From Oceanicella sp. SM1341 (GTDB taxonomy: Bacteria > Pseudomonadota > Alphaproteobacteria > Rhodobacterales > Rhodobacteraceae), in the NCBI RefSeq assembly GCF_003448965.1, contig NZ_QRGC01000002.1, positions 248,001 through 312,000 of the forward strand: a stretch of DNA of 64,000 nt. Direction: 5' to 3'. A program made the translations under genes and the position numbers. The notes under the pieces are model-generated. The model saw only the letters and a list, made by a program, of their open reading frames with translations, was not told where the DNA came from and ran no database searches. Positions within the stretch are counted from its first letter, which is position 1. Each line of letters opens with the position of its first letter. Below are positions 41,102-50,458 of the stretch, in pieces.

Positions 41102-41944
41102 TCACTTCCATTTCATGCGGGTGAGACGGGCGAAGACCAGCACGATCACCCCGGCCGAGACCGCGAGCGAGAGGGCCAGCGCCGAGCCGAAGGGCCACTG
41201 GAACTGGTCGATCAGCGCGTCGACCACCATCACCGTCATGGTCTTCACGCGCATGCCGCCCACGAGGGCGGGGGTGACGTAGGAGCTCACCGCCAGCACG
41301 AACACCAGGATCGCGCCGGACTGGATGCCCGGCATGGCGAGCGGCAGGGTGATGCGCCGGAACACGGTGAAGCGCGAGGCGCCGAGCGAGCGCGCGGCCG
41401 AGCCCACCGCGGGGTCGAGCCCCTGCAGGGCGCCGAGCACCGGCAGCACCATGAAGGGCAGGAACACATGCGCCAGCGCCACCACGATGCCGAAGGAATT
41501 GTACATCAGCGGCAGGGGGCGCTCGATGAGCCCGAGGTTGCGCAGGGTGGCGTTGATCACCCCGGTGTTGCCCAGCAGGATGGTCCAGCCGTAGGAGCGC
41601 ACCACGATGCCCACCAGCAGCGGCGAGAGCACGATGCCGTAGAGCAGCCCGCGCCAGCGCCGCGAGGCCTGCGAGATGTGCAGCGCGATGGGCAGGCCGA
41701 GCAGGAAGCACACGAAGGCGGTGAGCACGCCGAGCCACAGGGTCTGCCCCAGCGCCTCGAAGTAATAGGGGTCGGAGAACAGCTTCACGTAGCCGCCGGC
41801 GGAGAAGCCTTCGCCGTAGGGCGTGGAGTCCGACGGCGCGCGCAGGCTCATCACCAGCACGTTCACGTAAGGCAGCATCACGAAGAGAAACAGCAGCGCC
41901 GCCGCCGGCAGGATGAGGAAATGGCGCCGGAAGAGGCCGCTCAT
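41102..41944 (-). CDS. ABC importer permease, PotB type
   Basis: Permease of 280 residues with six helices; N-terminal LILPAAALLFLFVMLPYVNVLVMSL and the EAA loop VGSAARSLGASRFTVFRRITLPLAMPGIQSGAILV at about residues 180-214. The start overlaps the ATPase stop (ATGA). It forms the transmembrane channel with the PotC-type protein. Confidence 0.88.
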   Translation of the reverse strand: MSGLFRRHFLILPAAALLFLFVMLPYVNVLVMSLRAPSDSTPYGEGFSAGGYVKLFSDPYYFEALGQTLWLGVLTAFVCFLLGLPIALHISQASRRWRGLLYGIVLSPLLVGIVVRSYGWTILLGNTGVINATLRNLGLIERPLPLMYNSFGIVVALAHVFLPFMVLPVLGALQGLDPAVGSAARSLGASRFTVFRRITLPLAMPGIQSGAILVFVLAVSSYVTPALVGGMRVKTMTVMVVDALIDQFQWPFGSALALSLAVSAGVIVLVFARLTRMKWK

Positions 41945-43008
41945 GCCGCGCCCTCCAGCGGCCAGAGGCGCCCGGCGTCGAAGGCGAGGCCCACGGCGGC
42001 GCCGTCGGCAAAGCGGTCGGCGGTGGGGGCGTGCACCATGATCTCGTCGGCGCCCACGCGCACCCGGTAGTCGATGAACCCGCCGTTGAAGTAATGCGAG
42101 ACCACGGTGCCGGTGGCGTCGCCCGCGCCCGGCGCGGTGAGGCGCACCTGCTCGGGGCGGGCCATCACCCGCAGGCCGCGGCCCGGGGCGGTGCCGGCCG
42201 GCAGGGCGGCGGGCAGGCGCAGCAGCGTGCCCTCGGAGCCGAAGCGCAGGCCGGGCGCGCCGTCGGCCCCGGCCTCCACCGTGCCGGTGAGGATGTTGGC
42301 GTTGCCCACGAAGCGGGCCACCGCCTCGGAGGCCGGGCGGTCGTAGACATCCTCGGGCGCCGCGGCCTGGGCGATGCGGCCGTCGAACATCACCACCACC
42401 CGGTCGGACATGGTCATCGCCTCGCCCTGGTCGTGGGTGACGTAGAGCGTGGTGATGCCGACGCGCTTCTGCAGGTCGCGGATGAAGGTGCGCATCTCGT
42501 CGCGCAGCTTGGCGTCGAGGTTTGCCAGCGGCTCGTCGAGCAGCAGGATCGCGGGCTCGATCACCAGGGCGCGGGCAAGGGCCACGCGCTGCTGCTGGCC
42601 CCCGGAAAGCTCGCGCGGGTAGCGGCCGGCGTATTGCGAGAGCTGCACGAGCTCCATCACGTCCGCCACCCGGCGGTTGATCTCGTCGCGCGCGACGCGG
42701 CGCATCTCCAGCCCGAAGGCGAGGTTTCCCGCCACCGTCATGTGCGGGAACAGCGCGTAGCTCTGGAACACCATGCCGATGTCCCGGTCCTCCGGCTCGC
42801 GGTTGGAGATGTCGTGGCCGTCGAACAGGATGCGCCCGTCGCTCACGGTCTCGAAGCCGGCGATGCACTTGAGCGTGGTCGACTTGCCGCAGCCCGAGGG
42901 GCCGAGCAGCGAGACGAACTCGCCGTGGTTCACCTTCAGCGTGACATCGTTCACGGCGAGCGCCGTGCCGTAGCGTTTGACGAGGGAGAGGATGGAGACT
43001 TCGGTCAT
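41941..43008 (-). CDS. ABC importer ATPase, PotA type
   Basis: ATP-binding subunit of 355 residues. Walker A is GPSGCGKSTT, the signature is ELSGGQQQRVALARAL, Walker B is ILLLDEPLANLD, and the switch His is in YVTHDQGEAM. A C-terminal TOBE/OB regulatory domain follows (about residues 240-350: GLRVMARPEQVRL...). The ATG at 43008 is used; longer readings enter the hairpin region. It is separated from the binding-protein gene by 121 bases containing a strong hairpin. Confidence 0.9.
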   Translation of the reverse strand: MTEVSILSLVKRYGTALAVNDVTLKVNHGEFVSLLGPSGCGKSTTLKCIAGFETVSDGRILFDGHDISNREPEDRDIGMVFQSYALFPHMTVAGNLAFGLEMRRVARDEINRRVADVMELVQLSQYAGRYPRELSGGQQQRVALARALVIEPAILLLDEPLANLDAKLRDEMRTFIRDLQKRVGITTLYVTHDQGEAMTMSDRVVVMFDGRIAQAAAPEDVYDRPASEAVARFVGNANILTGTVEAGADGAPGLRFGSEGTLLRLPAALPAGTAPGRGLRVMARPEQVRLTAPGAGDATGTVVSHYFNGGFIDYRVRVGADEIMVHAPTADRFADGAAVGLAFDAGRLWPLEGAA

Positions 43009-43082
43009 CGGGGGTCCTGGGGCGCGGAAAACCTGGGCCGCACCGGCGCCGGGCCGGCGGGCGGCTTGGGGAAAATCAGGAA

Positions 43083-43114
43083 AGGGCGCCGCGCGCAAGC
43101 CCGCGCGGCGCCCT
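43083..43114 (-). terminator. Strong intercistronic hairpin after the PotD-type gene
   Basis: Perfect 13-bp stem AGGGCGCCGCGCG/CGCGCGGCGCCCT with a 6-base loop, starting 16 bases past the binding-protein stop. On the minus strand the stem runs into TTTCC then GATTTTCC, so it may terminate a fraction of transcripts before the ATPase gene. Confidence 0.65.
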
Positions 43115-43129
43115 CCGTGGGCAGGGGCG

Positions 43130-44176
43130 TCAGGCGCCGAAGGTCTCGTTCCAGCGCCGGGCGATCTCTTCCGCGTTGGCGTTCATGAGGTCCCAGTCCC
43201 AGTCGATGAACTGCTCCATCGCCTCGCCGCTCACCGGCACGTCACGCGCGAGGCTCTCGGGCACCTCGACCTTGCGGTTGACGGGGGAGACGAGGAACTC
43301 CTCCATCAGCAGGGTCTGGCCCTCGGGCGAGAGCACGAAGTCGAGATACTTGTAGGCGGCATCGCGCGCCGGCTGGTTCACGCAGATGTTGAAGGTCTGG
43401 TCCCACATCATCAGCCCCTCCTCGGGGATGATGCAGTCCACCGGCAGGCCCTGGTTGCGCAGGCGGGCGATCTCGCCGAAGTCGAAGGGCGCCACGATGA
43501 TCTCGCCCGTGGCCATGGCCGTGGACATGTTGAAATCGGTCTGCACCACCTGGCCGAGCTCGGCGAGCTTGGCAAAGCCGGTGTCGAGGTCGGTGATGCC
43601 CGAGCCGTAGATCTTCGAGGTCAGCATCAGGAACATCTTCCCGGCCGAGTTCACGATGTTGTAGAGGCCGATCTGGCCGCGGAACTCCGGGTTGTCCCAG
43701 AGGTCGGTCCATTTCGTCGGCGGGGTCTGGACCATGTCGGTGCGATAGCCGATGCCGATGGGCGAGATCAGCCCCACCGCGGCCCAGCCGTCGGAGGCGC
43801 GGGTGGCGATGGGGTAGAGGTCGGCGTAGTTCGGCACCTTCTCCAGGTCGAGCTTCTCGAAGAAGCCTTCCTTGCGCAGCACCGTCGAGTAGATCTCGTT
43901 GGTCATCAGCACGCCGTAGGGCGGGTTTTCGGTGCCGGCGGCGCGCAGGTTGGTGGTGTAGGTGCGGCCGAGGCCGATATCGAGCCGCACCGCCTCGCCG
44001 CTCGCCTCGGTGAAGGCGGGGATCATGCTGTCGCGCCAGAATTTCTCCCAGCTGCCGCCGTAGGTGGTGATCACCAGCTCCTCGGTGGCCGCGGCCACGG
44101 AGGGGATCTTCAGCATGCCCGCCCCCATGAGGGCGGCGAGCGCATGCAGCATGTTCCTGCGGTTCATCGGGACCAT
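43130..44176 (-). CDS. ABC importer substrate-binding protein, PotD/SBP_bac type
   Basis: Periplasmic binding protein of 348 residues. The signal sequence MNRRNMLHALAALMGAGMLKIPSVAAA has an RR pair and could be Tat or Sec. The mature chain begins ELVITTYGGSWEKFWRDSMIPAFTEASG, a stretch typical of family 1 extracellular binding proteins for polyamines or similar cations. It lies between the 2OG oxygenase and the ATPase genes, all on the minus strand. Ligand unknown. Confidence 0.87.
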   Translation of the reverse strand: MVPMNRRNMLHALAALMGAGMLKIPSVAAATEELVITTYGGSWEKFWRDSMIPAFTEASGEAVRLDIGLGRTYTTNLRAAGTENPPYGVLMTNEIYSTVLRKEGFFEKLDLEKVPNYADLYPIATRASDGWAAVGLISPIGIGYRTDMVQTPPTKWTDLWDNPEFRGQIGLYNIVNSAGKMFLMLTSKIYGSGITDLDTGFAKLAELGQVVQTDFNMSTAMATGEIIVAPFDFGEIARLRNQGLPVDCIIPEEGLMMWDQTFNICVNQPARDAAYKYLDFVLSPEGQTLLMEEFLVSPVNRKVEVPESLARDVPVSGEAMEQFIDWDWDLMNANAEEIARRWNETFGA

Positions 44177-44234
44177 CGATGCTTCCTTCTCACTGTCGGG
44201 GCGGCGCGCCGCCTCCCTGTTGGCTAATCGGTTT

Positions 44235-45209
44235 TCAGGATGCTTTCTTGCGGTAGTCGTAGTTCTTGTTCAGCCGCTCCAGCAGGTAGTCGCCGTAGCG
44301 CACCGGCTTGGAATAGGCGGTCTCGCCGGCGGCGACGAACTCCTCCGGGCAGGCCACGGTGGCGTCCATCGAGGGGTCGTAGAAGAACGGCTGCGAGTAG
44401 CGGTCGCGCTTGGAGAGGTTGCGCACCCGGTGCGGGGTGGAGACGAAACGCCCGTTCGACCAGCGCGCCAGGATGTCGCCGACGTTCATCACGAACGTGT
44501 CGGGGATCGGCGGGGCGGGGATCCACTCGCCGTCCTTGTTGCGCACCTCGAGCCCGCCGACCTCGTCCTGCGCGAGGATGGTCACGAAGCCGTAGTCGGT
44601 GTGCGGCGCGGAGCCGAACAGGTTCTCCTCGTCCTTCTGCTCGGGGTAGTGCAGCAGGCGCAGGAACAGGGTGGGCGTGTCGAAATGGGGCAGGAACCAG
44701 TCCCTCGGCAGGCCCAGCGCCTCGGCCAGCCCGCCGGAGAGCATCTCGCCCAGCGCCGAGAGCCGCTCCATGTAGTCGAGTGCGGCCTCGCGCAGCTCGG
44801 GCATCTTCTCGGGAAACTGGTTGGGCCCGTGCAGCGGCTCGCCGGCATAGGGGGCGTCCTCGGGCACCTCGTGCATCACCATGAGCGATTCGCTCTGGTT
44901 CGGCTTGGTCACCTTGTCGACCGTGGAGGTCACGATGGTGGAGGTGGAGAAGGGCATGTAGCCGCGATGAAACTCGTTCATCTTCAGCGCCATCTTCTCG
45001 TCCACCGGCAGGGCGTGGAACTGCCGCGACAGCTCGCGCAGGTTCTCCACCGCCTCGCGGGGGATGCCGTGGCCGGCGAGATAGGCGAAGCCCACCCGGG
45101 TCAGCGCGTCGCGCAGCGTCTCGACGGTCTCGGCCCGGGCCTCGGCGCTGGCGCCCTCGGCCAGGCCCGACAGGTCGACCAGCGGAATGTTGGTGAACTC
45201 GCCTCGCAT
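44235..45209 (-). CDS. 2-oxoglutarate/Fe(II)-dependent oxygenase (isopenicillin-N-synthase-like)
   Basis: Cytoplasmic 2OG-Fe(II) dioxygenase of 324 residues. The N-terminal DIOX_N part reads IPLVDLSGLAEG...GFAYLAGHGIP. The catalytic double-stranded beta-helix has iron ligands H203 and D205 (APHTDYG) and H260 (STPHRVRN), and the 2-oxoglutarate-binding R270 followed by Y271-S272 (RxS motif as RYS). The ATG at 45209 follows GGAGGACATC. It heads the operon feeding into the PotABCD-type importer, implying that the imported compound, or its product, is hydroxylated or oxidatively demethylated. Confidence 0.88.
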   Translation of the reverse strand: MRGEFTNIPLVDLSGLAEGASAEARAETVETLRDALTRVGFAYLAGHGIPREAVENLRELSRQFHALPVDEKMALKMNEFHRGYMPFSTSTIVTSTVDKVTKPNQSESLMVMHEVPEDAPYAGEPLHGPNQFPEKMPELREAALDYMERLSALGEMLSGGLAEALGLPRDWFLPHFDTPTLFLRLLHYPEQKDEENLFGSAPHTDYGFVTILAQDEVGGLEVRNKDGEWIPAPPIPDTFVMNVGDILARWSNGRFVSTPHRVRNLSKRDRYSQPFFYDPSMDATVACPEEFVAAGETAYSKPVRYGDYLLERLNKNYDYRKKAS

Positions 45210-45415
45210 GATGTCCTCCTGCTGAGTGTTCAATACAGTATACAATATTTGCACAGGCCGGCGGGATTGGGTAGTAGGTGCACAACGAGCAGCAGGAAAA
45301 ATCTTCACACCCGAAGGATAATGTCCATTCGGTGTGCAGAATGGAAATTTTGCACGCAAACTGAACACGAATCGCGCAGTCTTCACGCCAGTTCCAGGGG
45401 AGCGACAGCCAGAGC
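45210..45415. promoter_or_regulatory. Divergent control region of 2OG oxygenase and nucleoside hydrolase genes
   Basis: 206 bases, clearly less GC-rich than the flanks. Near the oxygenase gene, AATACAGTATACAATAT (about 45232-45248) contains GTATAC and reads ATTGTATACTGTAT on the minus strand, matching the TNGTNNNACNA-like GntR/FCD pattern. Further out, CACACCCGAA (45306-45315) and TTCGGTGTG (45328-45336) make a dyad with a one-base bulge, probably serving the hydrolase side. Confidence 0.55.
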
Positions 45416-46357
45416 ATGACCACGCCGATCATCATCGACACCGACCCGGGGCAGGACGATGCCTTCGCCATCCTGCTGGCGCTGGCCTCCCCCGAGCTGG
45501 AGGTGCTGGGGCTCACCACCGTCTCGGGCAACGTGCCCCTGACCCAGACAGCCGACAACGCGCGCCGCATCCTCGAATGCGCCGGCCACGGCCATGTGCC
45601 GGTCTTCCGCGGCTGCCCGGCGCCGATCGTGCGCGCCCCGCGCCCGGTGCCCGAGATCCACGGCGACACCGGCATCGACGGCTGGGACTGGCCACCGGCC
45701 GAGCGCGCGCCGGAGCCCGGTCACGCGGTCGATTTCATCATCGAGACGCTGATCGCCCGCGCCGAGCGCGAGGTGACGCTGATCGCCCTCGCGCCGCAGA
45801 CCAATGTCGCGATGGCCCTGCGTCGGGCGCCGGAGATCGCCTCGCGGCTCGACCGCATCGTCTTCATGGGCGGCGGCTATTTCGAGGGCGGCAACATGAG
45901 CCCCGCCGCCGAGTACAACATCATGGTCGACCCCGAGGCGGCGCGCATCGTGCTCGGCTCCGGCGTGCCGATCACCGCCGTGCCGCTCGACTGCACCCAT
46001 GCAACGCCCGCGCCGGTGGGCTGGTCGGAGCCGCTGGAGGCGCTCGGCACCCTCACGGGCCGCGCCTGCGGCGGCATGATGCGCTTCTTCGAGATCTACG
46101 GCAACGCCAAGCACGGCACGAAGAGCCGCCCGCTGCATGACGCGGTCGCCGTCGCCGCCCTGCTCTGGCCCGAGCTCTTCACCGGCAAGCTCTGCCCGGT
46201 CGACGTGGAATGCGCCGGCGAGCTCACCACCGGCATGACCGTGGTCGACTGGCTGCGCCAGACCGGCAAGCCCGACAATTGCCTCTGGCTCAACGGCTGC
46301 ACCGACCCGGCCGAGGTCTATGCCCGCATGCTGAAACTCATCGCGACACTCCCCTGA
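45416..46357 (+). CDS. Inosine/uridine-preferring nucleoside hydrolase
   Basis: Nucleoside N-ribohydrolase of 313 residues. The calcium-binding signature DTDPGQDDAFA is at residues 8-18. FMGGGYFEGGNMSPAAEYNIMVDPEAA carries the Asn and Glu substrate contacts, and LHDAVAVAALLWPE carries the late catalytic His and Asp. It cleaves ribonucleosides to base and ribose. It is divergent from the 2OG oxygenase/transport operon, so the module may process an imported modified nucleoside or related glycoside (inference). A bidirectional terminator follows. Confidence 0.9.
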   Translation: MTTPIIIDTDPGQDDAFAILLALASPELEVLGLTTVSGNVPLTQTADNARRILECAGHGHVPVFRGCPAPIVRAPRPVPEIHGDTGIDGWDWPPAERAPEPGHAVDFIIETLIARAEREVTLIALAPQTNVAMALRRAPEIASRLDRIVFMGGGYFEGGNMSPAAEYNIMVDPEAARIVLGSGVPITAVPLDCTHATPAPVGWSEPLEALGTLTGRACGGMMRFFEIYGNAKHGTKSRPLHDAVAVAALLWPELFTGKLCPVDVECAGELTTGMTVVDWLRQTGKPDNCLWLNGCTDPAEVYARMLKLIATLP

Positions 46358-46441
46358 GGGCAGGCCCGGCGCCGCTCCCGAAGCGCTGGGCCTGAGCGCA
46401 TCCGCCCGGCTCCGGGGCGGCTGCCCACCCGCCACAAGCAG

Positions 46442-46472
46442 ACGGCCCGCGGGGGAGTTCCCCGCGGGCCGT
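46442..46472. terminator. Bidirectional hairpin between nucleoside hydrolase and hyuB-like genes
   Basis: Perfect 13-bp stem ACGGCCCGCGGGG/CCCCGCGGGCCGT with loop GAGTT, 85 bases after the hydrolase stop and about 135 bases past the convergent hyuB-like stop. It is followed by TTCGTCTGT on the plus strand. Confidence 0.6.
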
Positions 46473-46606
46473 TCGTCTGTCCGCCACCGGGCCCGGGCGC
46501 CGGCTGGCCCTGCCGGCCCTTCGCCGAAGGGGGCTCGATGCCCCCGAGGCGAAGCCCCCGGCCGGGCTCCGGCGGAGCAGCCAGAGCGCCGCCCGGCCTC
46601 GGCCCC

Positions 46607-48352
46607 TCAGGCCGGCACCTTCCCGCGCAGCGCCGCGGTGGCCGCGGCATCCACCCGGCCCTCGCCATCGAGCGCCACGGCGAAGAGGTCGTGCGCCTGC
46701 AGCTTCGTGTAGCGGCCGAGCCGCACGTCCTCGGCCACCAGCTCCGGCGCGCGCTCATGCGCCCGGCCGTAGCCGCCGCCGCCCGGGGTGCCGACGCGCA
46801 CCCGGTCGCCCGGCGCCATCGGGATGTCCTGCGCCTTGGAGAGATGCTCGGGCGTGAGCGCCACGCCGCCCTGCCAGACGGTCACCGTGTTCGGCGCCCC
46901 GTCTCCGCCGCCGAGCGCGCCCTGCGGGCCGAAGCGGCCGTGGTCCATCACGAAGCTCGCCCGCGCCTCGCCCCGGCGCAGCTCGATCTCGTAGTCGAGC
47001 CCGAAGCCGCCGCGATGCTTGCCCGCGCCGCCCGAGCCCTCGCGCAGCGCGTAGCGGTGGTAGAGCACCGGGAACTGCTGCTCCATGATCTCCACCGGCG
47101 GTGCCTTGGAGATGCCGATGGTCGAGCAGCCGTTCGAGAGCCCGTCATGGTCCGAGTTGCCGCCATAGCCGCCGCCCGAGAGCTGGTACATCACGAAGCC
47201 GCGCCCGCGCTCGGGGTCGGAGCCGCCGAGCGCGAAGTTCCCCGAGGAGCCCGCCGGCGCCGCCGTCACCCGGTCGGGCAGCGCCTCGACCAGCGCCGCG
47301 AACACCGCCTCCGCGATGCGCTGCGAGACTTCCGCCGCGCAGCCCGAGACCGGCCGGGGATATTGCGCGTCGAGGAAGGTGCCCTCGGGGCGGATCACCT
47401 CGAGCGGCTCGAAGGCCCCGGCGGAGATCGGCACATCGGGGAAGATGTGGCGCATGGCGAGGTAGACCGAGGAGAGGGTCGTCGCCAGCACCGAGTTCAT
47501 CGGGCCCGTGCAGGGCTTCGAGGAGCCGGTGAAGTCGAAGGTCAGCCGGTCGCCATGGGCGGTGACGGCGAGGTTGATCTTCAGCGGCTCGTTCACCACG
47601 CCGTCGCTGTCGACCCAGGCGACAGAGCGGTAGGTGCCCTTCGGGATCAGCGCGAGATTGGCGCGCATCTGCCCCGCGGCGCGGGTGCTGAGCTCGCCGA
47701 TCGCCTCCTGCACGGTCGCGTCGCCATAGCGGTCGAGCAGGCGCGAGAGGCGCTCGGCGCCGACCAGCAGCGCCGCCGCCTGGGCCTTCACGTCGCCGAT
47801 GCGCTGCTCGGCCACGCGGATGTTGGAGCAGATGATGGCATAGATCTCGGCGTCCATCTCGCCTTCCTTGAACAGGCGCACGGGCGGCAGGCGCAGCCCC
47901 TCCTGCTCCACCGAGGTCGCCGAGGCCGAGAAGCCGCCGGGCACCGAGCCGCCCGTGTCCGGCCAGTGGCCGGTGTTCGACAGCCAGCAGAAGATCTCGC
48001 CCCCGCGGTAGAAGGGCATGGCGAAGCGCACGTCCATCAGGTGGGTGCCGCCGAGATAGGGGTCGTTCACGATGTAGATGTCGCCGGGCTTGGGTGCCGC
48101 CGCGGTGCCGGCCGCGATCATCTCGATCAGCGTGCGCGTCGAGTACTGCATGGTGCCGACGAACACCGGCAGGCCCTGCGCGCCCTGCGCGATCAGCGCG
48201 CCGTCGACGGCCGAGTAGATCCCGTCCGAGCGGTCGTTCGCCTCGGCGATCACGGGCGAGAAGGCGGCGCGGGAGAAGGAGAGGTCCATCTCGTCGCAGA
48301 CCTGCTGCAGGCCCGCCTGGATGACCGAGAGGGTGATCGGGTCGATGCTCAT
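46607..48352 (-). CDS. Hydantoinase B/oxoprolinase-type subunit (HyuB family)
   Basis: Large hydrolase subunit of 581 residues. HyuB/oxoprolinase-B landmarks are IDPITLSVIQAGLQQVCDEMDLSFSRAAFSPVI at the start, DIYIVNDPYLGGTHLMDV near 110, and GGAGKHRGGFGLDYEIELR with GTPGGGGYG at the end. With HyuA partners it opens cyclic amides (hydantoins, oxoproline, lactams), sometimes with ATP. Its start overlaps the HyuA stop by 4 bases. In this cluster a lactam derived from an N-heteroaromatic ring is the likely substrate. Confidence 0.87.
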   Translation of the reverse strand: MSIDPITLSVIQAGLQQVCDEMDLSFSRAAFSPVIAEANDRSDGIYSAVDGALIAQGAQGLPVFVGTMQYSTRTLIEMIAAGTAAAPKPGDIYIVNDPYLGGTHLMDVRFAMPFYRGGEIFCWLSNTGHWPDTGGSVPGGFSASATSVEQEGLRLPPVRLFKEGEMDAEIYAIICSNIRVAEQRIGDVKAQAAALLVGAERLSRLLDRYGDATVQEAIGELSTRAAGQMRANLALIPKGTYRSVAWVDSDGVVNEPLKINLAVTAHGDRLTFDFTGSSKPCTGPMNSVLATTLSSVYLAMRHIFPDVPISAGAFEPLEVIRPEGTFLDAQYPRPVSGCAAEVSQRIAEAVFAALVEALPDRVTAAPAGSSGNFALGGSDPERGRGFVMYQLSGGGYGGNSDHDGLSNGCSTIGISKAPPVEIMEQQFPVLYHRYALREGSGGAGKHRGGFGLDYEIELRRGEARASFVMDHGRFGPQGALGGGDGAPNTVTVWQGGVALTPEHLSKAQDIPMAPGDRVRVGTPGGGGYGRAHERAPELVAEDVRLGRYTKLQAHDLFAVALDGEGRVDAAATAALRGKVPA

Positions 48353-50430
48353 GCCGTCTCTCCCAGGGTGATGATGATGTTGCCGTCGGCGTCCTGCGCC
48401 GCGGTGTCGCCGGGCTCGATGATGATGGTGGTGTCCATCTGCTCGATGATCGCGGGGCCGGTGATCGTCGCCTCCGCCGGCAGGTGGTCGCGCCAGTAGA
48501 CCGGGGTGTCGTGCCAGCCGTCGAACCAGACCGGGCGGCGGGAGGTGAGCGCCTCCTCGAGCGTGGCCTTGCGGCCGGCGGGGTCGATCAGGGTCGAGAG
48601 GTCGATCTCCGGGCGGCGGCCGATGACGGAGGTGTTCACGTTGACCAGCGTCGCGCGGATCTCGGGGAGTTTCACGCGGAAGCGGGCGAAATACGCCTCC
48701 TCGAAGCGCGCCTGCAACTCCTCGCGGCTCGGGCGCGGGCCGTCCACCGCCACGCGCAGCACATGGGTCTGGCCGACGAACTGCATGTCCACGGTGCGGA
48801 TCTCGCGGATCTCGTCGATCTTCACCGCCTCCTTGCCGATCAGGCGGCGGCCCTCGGCGGACTGCGCGTCGAAGAGCGCGTGCACGGCCTCCATGTCGGC
48901 GAGATCGAGGGGACGGTTCACCGTGTTGACGAAATCGTGGCGCAGGTCGGCGACCACGCAGCCGAGCGCGTTGGTGATGCCCGGGCGCGAGGGGGCGAGC
49001 ACGCGCGGCACGCCGAGCTCGCGGGCGATGGCGGTGGCGTGCAGCGGCCCCGCACCTCCGAAGGCGAAGAGCGCGAAGTCGCGCGGGTCCTCGCCGAGCG
49101 AGACCGAGACCATGCGCACCGCGCCGGCCATCTTGGCATTGGCGACCCGAAGGACCGCCGCCGCCGCCCCGGTGGCGTCGAGGCCCAGCGGCGCGCCGAG
49201 CTCGCGCTCGAAGATCGCGGCGACATCGCCGACCTCCATGCCGCCGGGCACCTGGTTGAGCTTCGCGGGGTTGAGGCGGCCGAGGAGCAGGTTCGCGTCG
49301 GAGATCGTGGGGCGCGTGCCGCCGCGGCCGTAGCAGATCGGCCCGGGGGTGGCGCCGGCGCTCTCGGGGCCGACCTGCAGCAGGCCCGCCGCGTTCACCC
49401 GCGCGATGGAGCCGCCGCCCGCGCCCACGGTGCGCACGTCGACCATCGGCACGTGGATCGGCATGGCGTATTCGATCTCGATCTCGTTGGAGACCGCGGG
49501 TTCCGCGCCGCGGATCAGCGCGACATCGGTCGAGGTGCCGCCCATGTCGTAGGTGAGCAGGTCGGGAATGCCGGCGCGCCGCCCGGTATAGGCCGCGGCC
49601 ATCACGCCCGAGGCGGGGCCGGACATCACCGTCTTCGCCGCCTCGTCGGCCACGCGCCGGGCCGAGACCATGCCGCCATTGCCGTTCATCACCAGCACGT
49701 CGTGGGAATAGCCCCGGCTCGCCAGCCGGTCGGCGAGGCGCTCCACGTAGCGGCGCAGCAGCGGCTGGACGGAGGCGTTCACCGCCGCGGTCACCCCGCG
49801 CTCGAACTCCCGGCTCTCCGAGAGCAGCGCATGGCCCATGGTGATGTTGCCATTGGGCCAGATCTCCGCCGCCACTTCGGCGGCGCGCAGCTCATGGGCC
49901 GGGTTCGCATAGGCATGCAGGAAATGGATGACGAGCGATTCGCAGCCGGCGTCCTTCAGCGCGGTGACGGCGTCGCGCAGCGCCGCCTCGTCGAGCGGGA
50001 TCAGCGCGGCGCCGGAGGCATCCATCCGCTCGGGCACCTCGAGGCGCAGGTCGCGCGGGATGATCGGGCGGAACTCGCCCTTCATGCCGTAGGCATTGGG
50101 GCGGGTGCGGCGGCCGAGCTCGAGCACGTCGCGGAAACCGGCGGTGGTGATGAGCCCGGTGCGGCAGAGCGCGCGCTCCAGCACGGCGTTGGTCGTCGTC
50201 GTGGTGCCGTGGACGATGAGGTCGAGCGCGGCGATGTCGGCGCCTGCCGCGTCGAGCGCGTTCAGCACCCCGCCGGACTGGTTGTCCAGCGTGGTCGGCA
50301 CCTTGGCGAGGCGGACGGAGCGCGCCTCGGCGTCGAAGAGCACGAGGTCGGTGAAGGTGCCGCCCACGTCGATGCCGGCCACCTGGCTCTGGCGGGTGTC
50401 GGGCAGGGCGGAGGCAGGAGATCCGGGCAT
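48349..50430 (-). CDS. Hydantoinase A/oxoprolinase-type subunit (HyuA family)
   Basis: Actin-like-fold hydrolase subunit of 693 residues. The phosphate-1 loop VAGIDVGGTFTDLVLFD is near the N-terminus, VHGTTTTTNAVLER follows, and the metal-binding/adenosine regions LTYDMGGTSTDVALI and RTVGAGGGSIARV are in the middle. FAFGGAGPLHATAIARELGVPRVL is the C-terminal family block. Together with HyuB it should hydrolyse a cyclic amide. A GntR-type operator (50459-50474) lies just before its start, so it heads its own transcript in the heteroaromatic regulon. Confidence 0.88.
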   Translation of the reverse strand: MPGSPASALPDTRQSQVAGIDVGGTFTDLVLFDAEARSVRLAKVPTTLDNQSGGVLNALDAAGADIAALDLIVHGTTTTTNAVLERALCRTGLITTAGFRDVLELGRRTRPNAYGMKGEFRPIIPRDLRLEVPERMDASGAALIPLDEAALRDAVTALKDAGCESLVIHFLHAYANPAHELRAAEVAAEIWPNGNITMGHALLSESREFERGVTAAVNASVQPLLRRYVERLADRLASRGYSHDVLVMNGNGGMVSARRVADEAAKTVMSGPASGVMAAAYTGRRAGIPDLLTYDMGGTSTDVALIRGAEPAVSNEIEIEYAMPIHVPMVDVRTVGAGGGSIARVNAAGLLQVGPESAGATPGPICYGRGGTRPTISDANLLLGRLNPAKLNQVPGGMEVGDVAAIFERELGAPLGLDATGAAAAVLRVANAKMAGAVRMVSVSLGEDPRDFALFAFGGAGPLHATAIARELGVPRVLAPSRPGITNALGCVVADLRHDFVNTVNRPLDLADMEAVHALFDAQSAEGRRLIGKEAVKIDEIREIRTVDMQFVGQTHVLRVAVDGPRPSREELQARFEEAYFARFRVKLPEIRATLVNVNTSVIGRRPEIDLSTLIDPAGRKATLEEALTSRRPVWFDGWHDTPVYWRDHLPAEATITGPAIIEQMDTTIIIEPGDTAAQDADGNIIITLGETA

Positions 50431-50458
50431 CGGGGGCTCACTCGCTGGGATGTTTTAT

